The position numbers were made by a program, and so were the translations under genes. Under the pieces are notes generated by a model. The model worked only from the letters and a program-made list of their open reading frames with translations. It ran no database searches and was not told where the DNA came from. From Actinostola sp. cb2023 (taxonomy: Eukaryota > Cnidaria > Anthozoa > Actiniaria > Actinostolidae), in the NCBI GenBank assembly GCA_033675265.1, contig JAUJYZ010000658.1:124001-188000 (forward strand): a DNA stretch of 64,000 nt, given 5' to 3'. Positions 24,682 through 37,500 of this stretch are shown piece by piece. Position 1 is the first letter of the stretch, and every line of letters starts with the position of its first letter.

Positions 24682-26489
24682 TGCCTGCTACTTGATCAAC
24701 TGATGTCTGAGTAAAACTGAATAAAATTTAGACACAGTTTAAACTGAATAGCATATATGCAGCAATCTACAAAGCAGAGCTCAAAATACATTCAAGACGT
24801 GTTGCATTAACGAGCTAGCTTCGTTGGAATTCTGCAAGACTGAGAGAAGCCACTACGTCCGCCATTTTGCTTCCTTCGTGCAAACGCTGGCCAGGACCAG
24901 CGGGCTCAAATATGTTTCATTACACAGGAAGCCCAACTTTTTGTATGGAAATGACAAAAACTATTAAAGTTTGTATAATATAAAGACGCTCAATGAGCGT
25001 ACACTCGGGCATTATGACACTGACAATGACAGTTGCGTGACGATCATCTAAGCATGAATATACAACATTAGGTCGTCGTACTAAGTACGTACTTTGGACG
25101 GAACTCGACGATTTGTAGATCTCTATCTTTGCTCACCAACACACACCATTGGTAGAACAAGCCAAAGCCATCTCAAAATTGACTGACGAAGAGAAGAGAC
25201 TATAGAGTCATTCTTCCGTGACAATCTCCGATACTTGACCCTGTTTTTTGATCATACGTTCAATGCACGTTATGACAATGACAGTTGCTTGACGATTGAG
25301 GGAGACTATATGTGTTGGTGAGCATAGATAAAGATCTCCGAAGCAGTACGTACTTGGTACGTCTTGAGGTTGCATAGGTCAGATGGTTCTCATAACGCCC
25401 TTCGTTCAGTTGTTCGTTGTAATTGAAGGCGCGTTTGTTTTTGTTAAATATATTTAAGCTTACAAAGGCTTCAATATAGCACTATTTTCAGTCAATCATG
25501 CTTCTTCGATACAATATCATTTCTCTTCTGCATATTTAACACAACTGCTTCTCTCTCGATACAGCACGAGCTTCTACACAGCACTTCTAGTCGGTAGTCG
25601 TGGAACGATGAGTGCTAACCCAGCACTTCTAATCTTCGAACCTAGGAGTCAGTCTGGCACCAGTAATCTTGATGTACCGATTGGGACAGAGTGTAGCTCG
25701 CTCCCTTATCTGCTGAGTAATCTTGAAACTCAATACGATCAAATACTTCGCATTTGGTGCACCGATACGATCAAATACTTCGCATTCTGTGTACTACGGG
25801 AAAAAAAGAAAAAAAAGAGACTGCATTTTGTAACTCGGGCTTCCTCCGGAAGTGCCAGAGTAAAAAGCAAAAAATTAGAATACTAGTATTATTATATCTC
25901 CTTTATATCTGATTGAATGAGCTCATACCTCCCTGATATAACAAACATTGTCTGTTCTATATTCACTATCTTACCCTGATCCCTCCTTATTTTTTTTTGG
26001 GGGGGGGGGGGTGTCACCCCCCCCCCCCCCCCCCCTCCAATGGCCACAATACATTGATGAGACAGTTGTCAGTCAAAGTTCTTACCATATCTGATGAGAA
26101 AAAGGATTATTATAACATTTTAATTATCATAATTTTTTTATTGAATTAATAAATCAAATTTACATAAGTGATAACCCGGTCTGTGTTTTGATTGGCTGAA
26201 TTAGTTACATCAAGGTGTTTGCCCTCGACACTGGCTCCTCCAAAATTTGAGAACTGCAATCTCAATGGTCATAACACTCATACCATCTTCCAATGTATTT
26301 ACCACAGACCCAATGTAAGCAAAATGTGCCAAAATGTGTTGGAACACTTGATCATATTGCTTTGTTCTGACTGATACCACAGTCTGAATATATATAATAA
26401 AAAGCATAGTTCAGCCAAGACTTTTGGCAAAGATATTAAAATAGTTGTTCAGGACAGGTTTGATTGCGATTATACAATGATGTTCAAAT
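24682..26489. other. Intergenic region between GTF3C2 and the CYP46-like pseudoenzyme gene
   Basis: Starts with the GTF3C2 upstream region (CCGCCATTTTG near 24850), then the dispersed repeat at 24985-25390, a short unrecognised plus-strand ORF (25608-25886, low complexity, not called) and G/C homopolymers at 26000-26035. 26.1-26.5 kb is AT-rich and downstream of the P450. Confidence 0.5.
24985..25410 (+). repeat. Dispersed repeat, same family as 40.6-41.1 kb
   Basis: Shares GAGCGTACACTCGGGC, GACAGTTGCGTGACGA and GGTGAGCATAGATAAA with 40.6-40.75 kb; internally partly inverted. Confidence 0.6.
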
Positions 26490-29400
26490 CTAGACTTGTG
26501 ACAGAGTGCAGACAACACCATCAATGGGGACAGAGAATAGTTCCCCCGAAGGCCTCACGTCCTGATCAGCTTTAAAATCAAACTTAAACTTGTGCAGTAA
26601 ACTTGGAAAGACAACTTTAACCAGACACTCGGCAAACAAGCCATTGATAAAGTTATGATTCCTCATAGCATAAGGGAAGTGTGTGGCGACAGATGTGTCT
26701 CCACTTTCCGCAAACCTCTCCGGGATGAATTCCTTAGGTTGTTTCCAGATTTCAGGGTTTGTTTGCATCAGATATGGTATTATTTGGACTGTGGTGTTGT
26801 CTGGAATTGAATAGGTACCCAGTTTTCCAGATCGACTCATATGTGCTAGAACGGCTGTTACTGGAGGGTGAAGGCGGACCGTTTCCTTGATCACACAGGA
26901 TGTGAACTTTAGACCATTAAAGACTTCAAAAGTAACAGGGCTGTCGCTAGTGACAGTGTTGATAACTTCCTCATAGATCCTAAATAAGACAACAAATCTA
27001 TTACTAATATATATGTAATACATGACAGTATATATTCCTCTTTTCCTTCAAGACCAAATCAAACAAGATAAAGATTGGAAATATGAAATAGGATAATGAA
27101 AAAAATATAAAACAAACTTGAACATTCTGAATAGTGATTGATTGATAGATGGATGGATGAATGGATGAATGGATAGATGGATGAATGGATTGATGAATGG
27201 ATTGATTGATAACATATTTGAAAACCTGACTTAATGGGAGCTTTCCATTTTGGCAGACTGACCGGTCTACTGACTTGAACTACACAACTCAAAGCAGTTG
27301 CAAACTCGGTCACAGACAGGATGCACAAAAAAAGTTCAGGCCCATCTGGACCAAACTGGTGCATTCTGCTGTAAACTCGGCCAGAAGACCAGTCAATCTA
27401 TCAGTCAAAATACCCGGCTATGACTCACTTTTCTTCAATCAAAGGCTGCTGCATGAGTTCAAGAAGCATATTGGATAGAAGACTGGTTAGCTGACTCTGA
27501 CCTACAGGTAGAAGGTACAATGAACAATATATTAACACGTTAATAAAGGTTATTATTATTATTATTATTATTATAATAATTCTAGAAAAATGGATCATCT
27601 GGATAAACTCAGGGACTACATACAATTTTATGTTATAGAGGACCCTCATGAGTGACGGAAGCCTCCTCTCAAAATATGTATTATTAGTCGGGCTTCCTGT
27701 GGAAGACCCGACTCTAGAAATGAGAAGCGTTCGTCGTCGTCGTCGTCGTCGACCCCAAAAAGCACGCATGCGCCCTGTCGGCCGCTAAGATAATCACCGA
27801 CCAACAACATGATCTTATATATCAACATGAGACATCGCACATCGTCCTCTTTCTTCAGAAACCTTGTCGAAGGAAGGTTAATATGTCGTCTTGTTTAAGC
27901 TTATATTTGTATTTGGTATGGATATATTTATGGCACCAAATAAACTATTGTCATTTCTATGATTCGCTGAGTTTGTGAAATCGATTTTACAAAGAAAGCA
28001 TGTTCTACCGAGTCATGCATAATCACCCAAGGCTCTAACAACATGGTTTCTTCACAAACCTTGTCAGTTGGAGGAAGGTTACTAGTATGTCGTCTTGTTA
28101 TTATTACATGTTAATTCTGGCTATGATCTATGCTCAAAATTGTGACATTGTCCAATTTTACCTGGCTGTAGAGCTACCAGTTTTGATCCCTGCCTCTACA
28201 TGTACATGCATATATATATATGATTTCTGGGCCTCTGATAACTTTGTAATAATATAATAAAGCTACCAGTTTTGATCCCTGCCTCTACATGTACATGCAT
28301 ATATATATATGATTTCTTGGCCTCTGATAACTTTGTAATAATATAATAAAGCTACCAGTTTTGATCTCTGCCTCTACATGTACATGCATATATATATATA
28401 TGATTTCTGGGCCTCTGATAACTTTGTAATAATATAATAAAGCTACCAGTTTTGATCTCTGCCTCTACATGTACATGCATATATATATGATTTCTGGGCC
28501 TCTGATAACTTTGTAATAATATAATAAAGCTACCAGTTTTGATCCCTGCCTCTACATGTACATGCATATATATATATGATTTCTGGGCCTCTGATAACTT
28601 TGTAATAATATAATAAAGCTACCAGTTTTGATCTCTGCCTCTACATGTACATGCATATATATATATGATTTCTGGGCCTCTGATAACTTTGTAATAATAT
28701 AATAAAGCTACCAGTTTTGATCCCTGCCTCTACATGTACATGCATATAATTATATGATTTCTGGGCCTCTGATAACTTTGTAATAATATAATAAAGCTAC
28801 CAGTTTTGATCCCTGCCTCTACATGTACATGCATATATATATGATTTCTGGGCCTCTGATAACTTTGTAATAATATAATAAAGCTACCAGTTTTGATCCC
28901 TGCCTCTACATGTACATGCATATATATATATGATTTCTGGGCCTCTGATAACTTTGTAATAATATAATAAAGCTACCAGTTTTGATCCCTGCCTCTACAT
29001 GTACATGCATATATATATATGATTTCTGGGCCTCTGATAACTTTGTAATAATATAATAAAGCTACCAGTTTTGATCCCTGCCTCTACATGTACATGCATA
29101 TATATATATGATTTCTGGGCCTCTGATAACTTTGTAATAATATAATAAAGCTACCAGTTTTGATCCCTGCCTCTACATGTACATGCATATAATTATATGA
29201 TTTCTGGGCCTCTGATAACTTTGTAATAATATAATAAAGCTACCAGTTTTGATCCCTGCCTCTACATGTACATGCATATATATATGATTTCTGGGCCTCT
29301 GATAACTTTGTAATAATATAATAAAGCTACCAGTTTTGATCCCTGCCTCTACATGTACATGCATATATATATATGATTTCTGGGCCTCTGATAACTTTGT

Positions 29401-32400
29401 AATAATATAATAAAGCTACCAGTTTTGATCCCTGCCTCTACATGTACATGCATATATATATATATGATTTCTGGGCCTCTGATAACTTTGTAATAATATA
29501 ATAAAGCTACCAGTTTTGATCCCTGCCTCTACATGTACATGCATATATATATATGATTTCTGGGCCTCTGATAACTTTGTAATAATATAATAAAGCTACC
29601 AGTTTTGATCCCTGCCTCTACATGTACATGCATATATATATATGATTTCTTGGCCTCTGATAACTTTGTAATAATATAATAAAGCTACCAGTTTTGATCC
29701 CTGCCTCTACATGTACATGCATATATATATATGATTTCTGGGCCTCTGATAACTTTGTAATAATATAATAAAGCTACCAGTTTTGATCCCTGCCTCTACA
29801 TGTACATGCATATATATATATGATTTCTGGGCCTCTGATAACTTTGTAATAATATAATAAAGCTACCAGTTTTGATCCCTGCCTCTACATGTACATGCAT
29901 ATATATATATGATTTCTGGGCCTCTGATAACTTTGTAATAATATAATAAAGCTACCAGTTTTGATCCCTGCCTCTACATGTACATGCATATATATATATG
30001 ATTTCTGGGCCTCTGATAACTTTGTAATAATATAATAAAGCTACCAGTTTTGATCCCTGCCTCTACATGTACATGCATATATATATATGATTTCTGGGCC
30101 TCTGATAACTTTGTAATAATATAATAAAGCTACCAGTTTTGATCCCTGCCTCTACATGTACATGCATATATATATATGATTTCTGGGCCTCTGATAACTT
30201 TGTAATAATATAATAAAGCTACCAGTTTTGATCCCTGCCTCTACATGTACATGCATATATATATATGATTTCTGGGCCTCTGATAACTTTGTAATAATAT
30301 AATAAAGCTACCAGTTTTGATCCCTGCCTCTACATGTACATGCATATATATATATGATTTCTGGGCCTCTGATAACTTTGTAATAATATAATAAAGCTAC
30401 CAGTTTTGATCCCTGCCTCTACATGTACATGCATATATATATATATATGATTTCTGGGCCTCTGATAACTTTGTAATAATATAATAAAGCTACCAGTTTT
30501 GATCCCTGCCTCTACATGTACATGCATATAATTATATGATTTCTGGGCCTCTGATAACTTTGTAATAATATAATAAAGCTACCAGTTTTGATCCCTGCCT
30601 CTACATGTACATGCATATAATTATATGATTTCTGGGCCTCTGATAACTTTGTAATAATATAATAGAGCTACCAGTTTTGATCCCTGCCTCTACATGTACA
30701 TGCATATATATATATGATTTCTGGGCCTCTGATAACTTTGTAATAATATAATAAAGCTACCAGTTTTGATCCCTGCCTCTACATGTACATGCATATATAT
30801 ATGATTTCTGGGCCTCTGATAACTTTGTAATAATATAATAAAGCTACCAGTTTTGATCCCTGCCTCTACATGTACATGCATATATATATATGATTTCTGG
30901 GCCTCTGATAACTTTGTAATAATATAATAAAGCTACCAGTTTTGATCCCTGCCTCTACATGTACATGCATATATATATATGATTTCTGGGCCTCTGATAA
31001 CTTTGTAATAATATAATAAAGCTACCAGTTTTGATCCCTGCCTCTACATGTACATGCATATATATATGATTTCTGGGCCTCTGATAACTTTGTAATAATA
31101 TAATAAAGCTACCAGTTTTGATCCCTGCCTCTACATGTACATGCATATATATATATGATTTCTGGGCCTCTGATAACTTTGTAATAATATAATAAAGCTA
31201 CCAGTTTTGATCCCTGCCTCTACATGTACATGCATATAATTATATGATTTCTGGGCCTCTGATAACTTTGTAATAATATAATAAAGCTACCAGTTTTGAT
31301 CCCTGCCTCTACATGTACATGCATATATATATATGATTTCTGGGCCTCTGATAACTTTGTAATAATATAATAAAGCTACCAGTTTTGATCCCTGCCTCTA
31401 CATGTACATGCATATAATTATATGATTTCTGGGCCTCTGATAACTTTGTAATAATATAATAAAGCTACCAGTTTTGATCCCTGCCTCTACATGTACATGC
31501 ATATATATATATGATTTCTGGGCCTCTGATAACTTTGTAATAATATAATAAAGCTACCAGTTTTGATCCCTGCCTCTACATGTACATGCATATATATATA
31601 TGATTTCTGGGCCTCTGATAACTTTGTAATAATATAATAGAGCTACCAGTTTTGATCCCTGCCTCTACATGTACATGCATATATATATATGATTTCTGGG
31701 CCTCTGATAACTTTGTAATAATATAATAAAGCTACCAGTTTTGATCCCTGCCTCTACATGTACATGCATATATATATATGATTTCTGGGCCTCTGATAAC
31801 TTTGTAATAATATAATAAAGCTACCAGTTTTGATCTCTGCCTCTACATGTACATGCATATATATATATGATTTCTGGGCCTCTGATAACTTTGTAATAAT
31901 ATAATAAAGCTACCAGTTTTGATCCCTGCCTCTACATGTACATGCATATATATATATGATTTCTGGGCCTCTGATAACTTTGTAATAATATAATAAAGCT
32001 ACCAGTTTTGATCTCTGCCTCTACATGTACATGCATATAATATGATTTCTGGGCCTCTGATAACTGACCACTTTGTAATATAATAATATAATACAGTCAT
32101 TTGCAAAAATTCTGGCCACCACGAAATATCAATATATCGGGTGCATTATGGGTAATTAAATAATACTATTTTGAGTTTCCTAACTTATTAAATGAGGCAA
32201 AATGTACAAACAACAAACGTAAGACTAAAACAAACATTATACTAAATATTTCTACCAACTTTGCTGGCGTCAAACTGCTTTAAGGGGAATTTTCGATTAT
32301 TTAATTACCCATAATGCACCCGATATATTGATATATTGATATTTCGTAGCGGCCACAATTTTTGCAAATGACTGTATCAATACAGTATGTATATTATAAA

Positions 32401-33620
32401 TATGTACATACAGTACATGTAACACACCTGAAATGAAAACCGAAACAAATTCATCTAGTATGTCATCCAAGGTGACTGTTGCATCACTGTCGGCAACTGT
32501 CAATATACATGTCAAGTAATCATCATCAACTGCCTCTTCGTTATCCACATCAGTCCTTCTTCTATCGACAAGCTTTTTGCCAAAATCCCTCAAGTATTTC
32601 AGAGCTTCAGTGACACTGTTTTGGTATTCGTAACTTGTAACGTCCCATTGATGGAATGGATGACACATACTCCAAGATATGGCATCTTGGCATTCATTCA
32701 AGGCTTTATAGAATGGCATATCGGGATCTTGCATGCAATTAAGGTTGAGCCCAAATGCAACCTATGGAGGTATATTGTACTAGGTTAATAACCATGACAA
32801 CTTCACCTTGGTTATTATTGGGTTACCTGTGTACATGTATGATGAGATCAAAATTGGGGGTGGGACGGGGAGGGAAAAAGGAGGGAACTGTGCACAACTT
32901 TTTCTTGTACACTCAGTGCTATAATTTTGTTTTAAAGGTGCAGTACCTAGTGCAAATACCTGCAATTATTGCTTGTGTAGCAGCGGCTTTATAATACTGT
33001 ACACAGAATTATTGCATACCCTAACTTAATATCAGTGTCTGTACTTGTTGTACCTTGGCAATGACATCAATTGAGAATCTTTCAAACTGTTCTGTCATCT
33101 TCACTTCTGCTTTGCCATCAGCCATGGTCTGGAGCTTTATCATGAACATATCACAACAAGCATTAAAGTTCTTCAAATGTCTTCTCACATAAGTATTGTT
33201 GAAGACACAATCCGAACCATAAACAAATTGCGTTCCTCTCCCGAGAAATCTTTGCTCAAAAAGCGTACTGAAATCACCATTGGATATACAATCCTTAAAT
33301 TCTGAAGGTTCTAGGATACCTTCGGTTATATTTTGATCTAGAACTGTCACGATGGGTTTATAAATATCCCATGTTACGAGAACTGGACCGTATTTCTGAA
33401 TGAGGTCTTCAAAGATCAGAATCTTTGCTTTGCCTTGATTTTCTTGTCTCTGAAATTCTTTGCCGTTTCCCCACACAAAGCTGTGTATTTCAGGTCCTGG
33501 AATATGGCTATACTTCTTACGTAGGTCGTGAAGTAGTACCAATGCACAGAAAAGTAGCGTAAGCAAGACAAAAAGCAGAGAAATGCCAAGAAAAGTGAGA
33601 ACAGCAAATCCATCCGCCAT
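26490..33620 (-). CDS. CYP46-like cytochrome P450 lacking heme-ligand Cys (probable pseudoenzyme)
   Basis: Exons 33620-33054, 32761-32428, 27501-27429 and 26979-26490 join in phase to 487 aa, a normal P450 length, with GT-AG introns and no stop or frameshift. Seen: N-terminal membrane helix (residues ~5-30), proline hinge HIPGP, K-helix ExxR as ETVR (357-360) and PERF (411-414). Missing: the heme loop reads FPYAMRNH (426-433), so the expected cysteine is His433 and the expected glycine is Ala429, with about two extra residues after it; the I-helix reads SGQSQ (300-304) where AGxET is expected; and about 11 residues of helix C, including WxxxR, are absent relative to the P450 at 41.3 kb. The family normally binds heme through that cysteine in the ER membrane. 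Inference: fold kept, monooxygenase chemistry lost. Intron 2 holds a 3.9-kb minisatellite and a TA-flanked MITE. Divergent from ORC5. A recent pseudogene is possible, but nothing disrupts the frame. Confidence 0.88.
27545..27571. repeat. (TTA)n microsatellite
   Basis: Short triplet run in intron 2 of the minus-strand P450. The flank at 27690-27850 begins with a TCGGGCTTCCTGTGG segment that also occurs near 39.80 kb. Confidence 0.7.
28165..32050. repeat. ~90-bp minisatellite, about 43 copies
   Basis: Nearly identical units marked by GCTACCAGTTTTGATCCCTG, CTACATGTACATGCATATAT and TCTGGGCCTCTGATAACTTT. Variation is mainly in the (TA)n length, TATATA versus TAATTATA, CCC versus CTC, and AAAG versus AGAG. 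Lies in intron 2 of the Cys-less P450. MHVHVEAG-type ORFs are by-products. Confidence 0.97.
32094..32374. mobile_element. Tc1/mariner-type MITE with TA target duplication
   Basis: TIRs begin CAGTCATTTGCAAAAATT, arms of about 75 bp, TA on both sides. Ends 54 bp from the donor of P450 exon 2. Confidence 0.85.
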
Positions 33621-34086
33621 CTTGGATTTGATGTACGTTTCTGCCTACCAAAACACTGTCATTCTAGGGGGAGGGGGAGGGTAAATATAACCTTTTTAAT
33701 TTTCTCAATCCTTTTTATACTGAAAGAATTCATGCTAAATTTCATCACAAATTCCTTATTTTTAATATCTGACATAGTAATTTGTCTTATTTTGATATTA
33801 CCATGCTATTTTTGGAATTTAATATTCGAAAGAGATTCATGACAAAACCCTATACCTCCCCTCCCATAAACATGTTTTGGGCTTTCAGAATCGCGCGGTA
33901 AAAGTCAAAAGTTGTCGACTTTGAGTGAATGTTGAACATTTTGCTCAAAAAAGTTTCTAAAAGATGAAATATCTTTCTAAGAAATGAAGGAGTTATTACA
34001 CAATGCTTTGAAATTCTGTTGAAGTTATACTTTCAGCCCCAAAATCTCGCTAAATTTGAAAGCCCCAAGTCCTCCAAGATTCCAAG
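33621..34086. promoter_or_regulatory. Shared upstream region of the CYP46-like gene and ORC5
   Basis: 466 bp between two divergent start codons. No TATA box placed; likely holds both promoters and 5' UTRs (inference). Confidence 0.5.
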
Positions 34087-34530
34087 ATGGCGTGTCCATG
34101 GGATTATGATGGGATTGAATCTGTCTTGATGAAGACTCCCAACAGAGAAACACAGATTACGACTTTGCTGAATTTATTTGGGAGCAGAAGTGATCTAGCT
34201 TGCCCGAGTATATTCATTTACGGTCAAACGGGAACAGGGAAGTCTTTTGTCACAAAAACACTGATGACTTCTCTTGAGGTGAGTGTAGGGGAGGGGAGAT
34301 ACATTGTCATATAGCCATTAATCAAGGGCAAGTTAATAGTTAGTTATATTGTATATGTATGCACTGACTGGTGGAGAACTTATCTTGAATGAGGAAACAA
34401 CTAGATCAATTAATTTAGTATCCGTTATGCAATTTCCTTTCATCGCATCTCTTTCCCATTTATTTTCCTATTTCTCTTTTCCATTCATTTCGTATTCCAT
34501 TTTCACTCCCACATAAATTACTTTTGATTA

Positions 34531-34581
<51 letters not shown>

Positions 34582-37500
34582 CTATTTTTCTTAAAGTTGA
34601 TCTTTTGCTTTTTGTTCTTCTCTGCCTTTACCTTTCATTCCCATTCAATTTCCTATTCCCATTTCATCACCCATCTCATATGACATGTGGCTCAAATGTT
34701 ACATTCAAATATTTCCCCTCAAATCTCTACTCAACAGCTCCCACATGTGATGGTAAACTGCATTGAGAATTTTTCATCGAGATTGATATACGAGCACATA
34801 CTTCATACGCTCCAAGATGACCAAGAAAAAGAGATCAGTTTTACCACAAGATGTGACAATATGGTAGAGTTTATTCGACTACTGAAACAAGCAATCTCAG
34901 ACAGAAACTTGAACGACCAAACATACTACATTATACTGGACAAAGCTGAACGACTACGAGATATGGAACCAAACATTCTAACACCTTTTTGTAGGCTTCA
35001 AGAGCTCACGTCATTGAATATATGTGTGATCTTCTTGACTGAAATTATTTGGGAAAAGTTTTTTTGTGGTACAGGGTTTTGTGACCCGATGGTGTTACAC
35101 TTTGCTGATTATTCTAAAGTTGAACTACAGCAGATTCTATGCCTTGACTGTCCAAGTGACCATCCAGGAGATTTTTATAAGGGATTTTGCCAGCTTCTGT
35201 TGAGTGTTTTCTACACGGTGTGTCGTGACTTGAATGAACTTTGTCATTTGGTAAGTTGATGGCATAAAATATTGTTCAAGCATTGTAGCTGTATAAGGTT
35301 TGTTTGTTGCACATTCATTCATTTATTCATTCATTCATTCATCCATTCATCCATTCATCCATTCATCCATTCATCCATTCATTCATCCATTCATTCATCC
35401 ATTCATTCATTCATTCATTCATTCATTCATTCATTCATTCATTCATTCATTCATTCATTCATTCATTCATTCATTCATTCATTCATCCATTCATTCATTC
35501 ATTCATTCATCCATCTGTTTATTCATTCATCTATCTGTTCATTCATTCTTCCATTCATCTATCCTTAGATCTATTAACTCATCCATCCGTTCATTCATTC
35601 ATCCATCTACCCAGCCATTCATTATTCCGTTCATCTATCCTTAGATCTATTAACTCATCCATTCATTCATTCATCCATCTACCCAGCCATTCATTCTTCC
35701 ATTCATTTATATATCCTTAGATCTATTAACCCATCCATCTGTTCATTCATTCATCCATCTATACCCAGCCATTCATTCATTCATACATCTACCCAGCCAT
35801 TCATTCTTCCATTCATCTATCCTTAGATCTATTAACCCATCTTTTCATTCATTCATCCATCTGTTCATTCATTCATCCATCTACCCAGCCATTCATTCAT
35901 TCATTCATTCATTCATTCATTCATTCATTCATTCATTCATTCATTCATTCATTCATTCATTCATTCATTCATTCATCCATCTACCCAGCCATTCATTCTT
36001 CCATTCATCTATCCTTAGATCTATTAACCCATCTTTTCATTCATTCATCCATCTGTTCATTCATTCATCCATCTACCCAGCCATTCATTCATTCATTCAT
36101 TCATTCATTCATTCATTCATTCATTCATTCATTCATTCATTCATTCATTCATTCATTCATCCATCTACCCAGCCATTCATTCTTCCATTCATCTATCCTT
36201 AGATCTATTAACCCATCCATCTGTTCATTCATTCATTCATTCATCCATCTACCCAGCCATTCATTCTTCCATTCATCTATCCTTAGATCTATTAACCCAT
36301 CCATCTGTTCATTCATTCATTCATTCATCCATCTACCCAGCCATTCATTCTTCCATTCATCTATCTTTTGATCTTTTGATCTATTAATCCATCCATCCAT
36401 TCATTCATTTACATTCCTTTTTTATTTGTATTTAGGCTGCCTTACATTTTCCAAAGTACTACGAGCCAATTGCCAAAGGTGAAGCTACTTATAGCGACAG
36501 TCATAAACTATGGCGTAACATCGGTCCTCACCTGAAGCGAGCTCTGAACACTGTCTATTTGAGAGAAGTGTCCAGTAAACAATGGGAGAATATGTTAGCT
36601 TTAGAGTCTAACATGGATCCTGTGACAGGGTTAGCTTCTGTCCCTGGTAAGTGATCATAGTACATACAAATGTTATTTGCTTTAGGCTAATCTCAAGAAG
36701 ATACTAATATATTATACATGTATGCATCTTTTTATGGGCTTCCTGTGGTAACGTGTGTGGGATATCATATTGGGCTTCCTGTGGTATAGTGTATGGGATA
36801 TCATATTGGGCTTCCTGTGGTAAAGTGCATGGGATATATCATATTGGGCTTTCTGTGGTAAAGTCCATGGGATATCATAATGGGCTCCCTGTGGTAAAGT
36901 CCATGGGGTATCATATTGGGCTTCCTGTGGTAAAGTCCATGGGATTTCATTGGGCTTCCTGTGGTAAAGTGCCTGGGATATCATATATGCCTTATGCACG
37001 AGTGCTGATTTTCGAGATCAGAATACTAGAATTGTTTGACATAAAAATAACCACTGCCATCTGAAAAAGCAATTAGTCATCAATAATTTTGGAAAATTTC
37101 AAAAGTATTGGATAAAATCCTGCGAAGATATCGTAAATGACATTTATAGGGTTTAGTATGGGATTTTGCCATCATGCGTACACAGCCTCGTTCTGATGTA
37201 CATCAATTTTCCAATTTGCTTAATTTCAAGGTTTAACATGTTCCACTAAAATAACATATTTATATAAGATAAGTGTAAAAGTTTTAGGACGAAATGACAT
37301 GTCCTTGCGGAGTTATGAACGTTTTTGATTCTGAAAATACACCAGAACGAGGCTGTGTACGCATGACATCAAAATCCCATACTAAACTCCATAAATGTCA
37401 TTTACGATATCTTCGCGGGATTTTATCCAATACTTTTGAAATTTTCCAAAATATTGATGACTAATTGCTTTTTCAGATGGCAGTGGTTATTTTTATGTCA

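Noticed and set aside
25608..25886. 92-codon plus-strand ORF
   Set aside because: No recognised domain, a Lys-rich low-complexity stretch, next to repeats; not supported as a gene.
28165..32050. CRISPR-like regular array
   Set aside because: The ~90-bp units are contiguous with no variable spacers, in an animal gene intron: an ordinary minisatellite.
35272..35720. Phe/Ile/His/Ser repeat ORFs
   Set aside because: By-product of the (CATT)n microsatellite in ORC5 intron 2.
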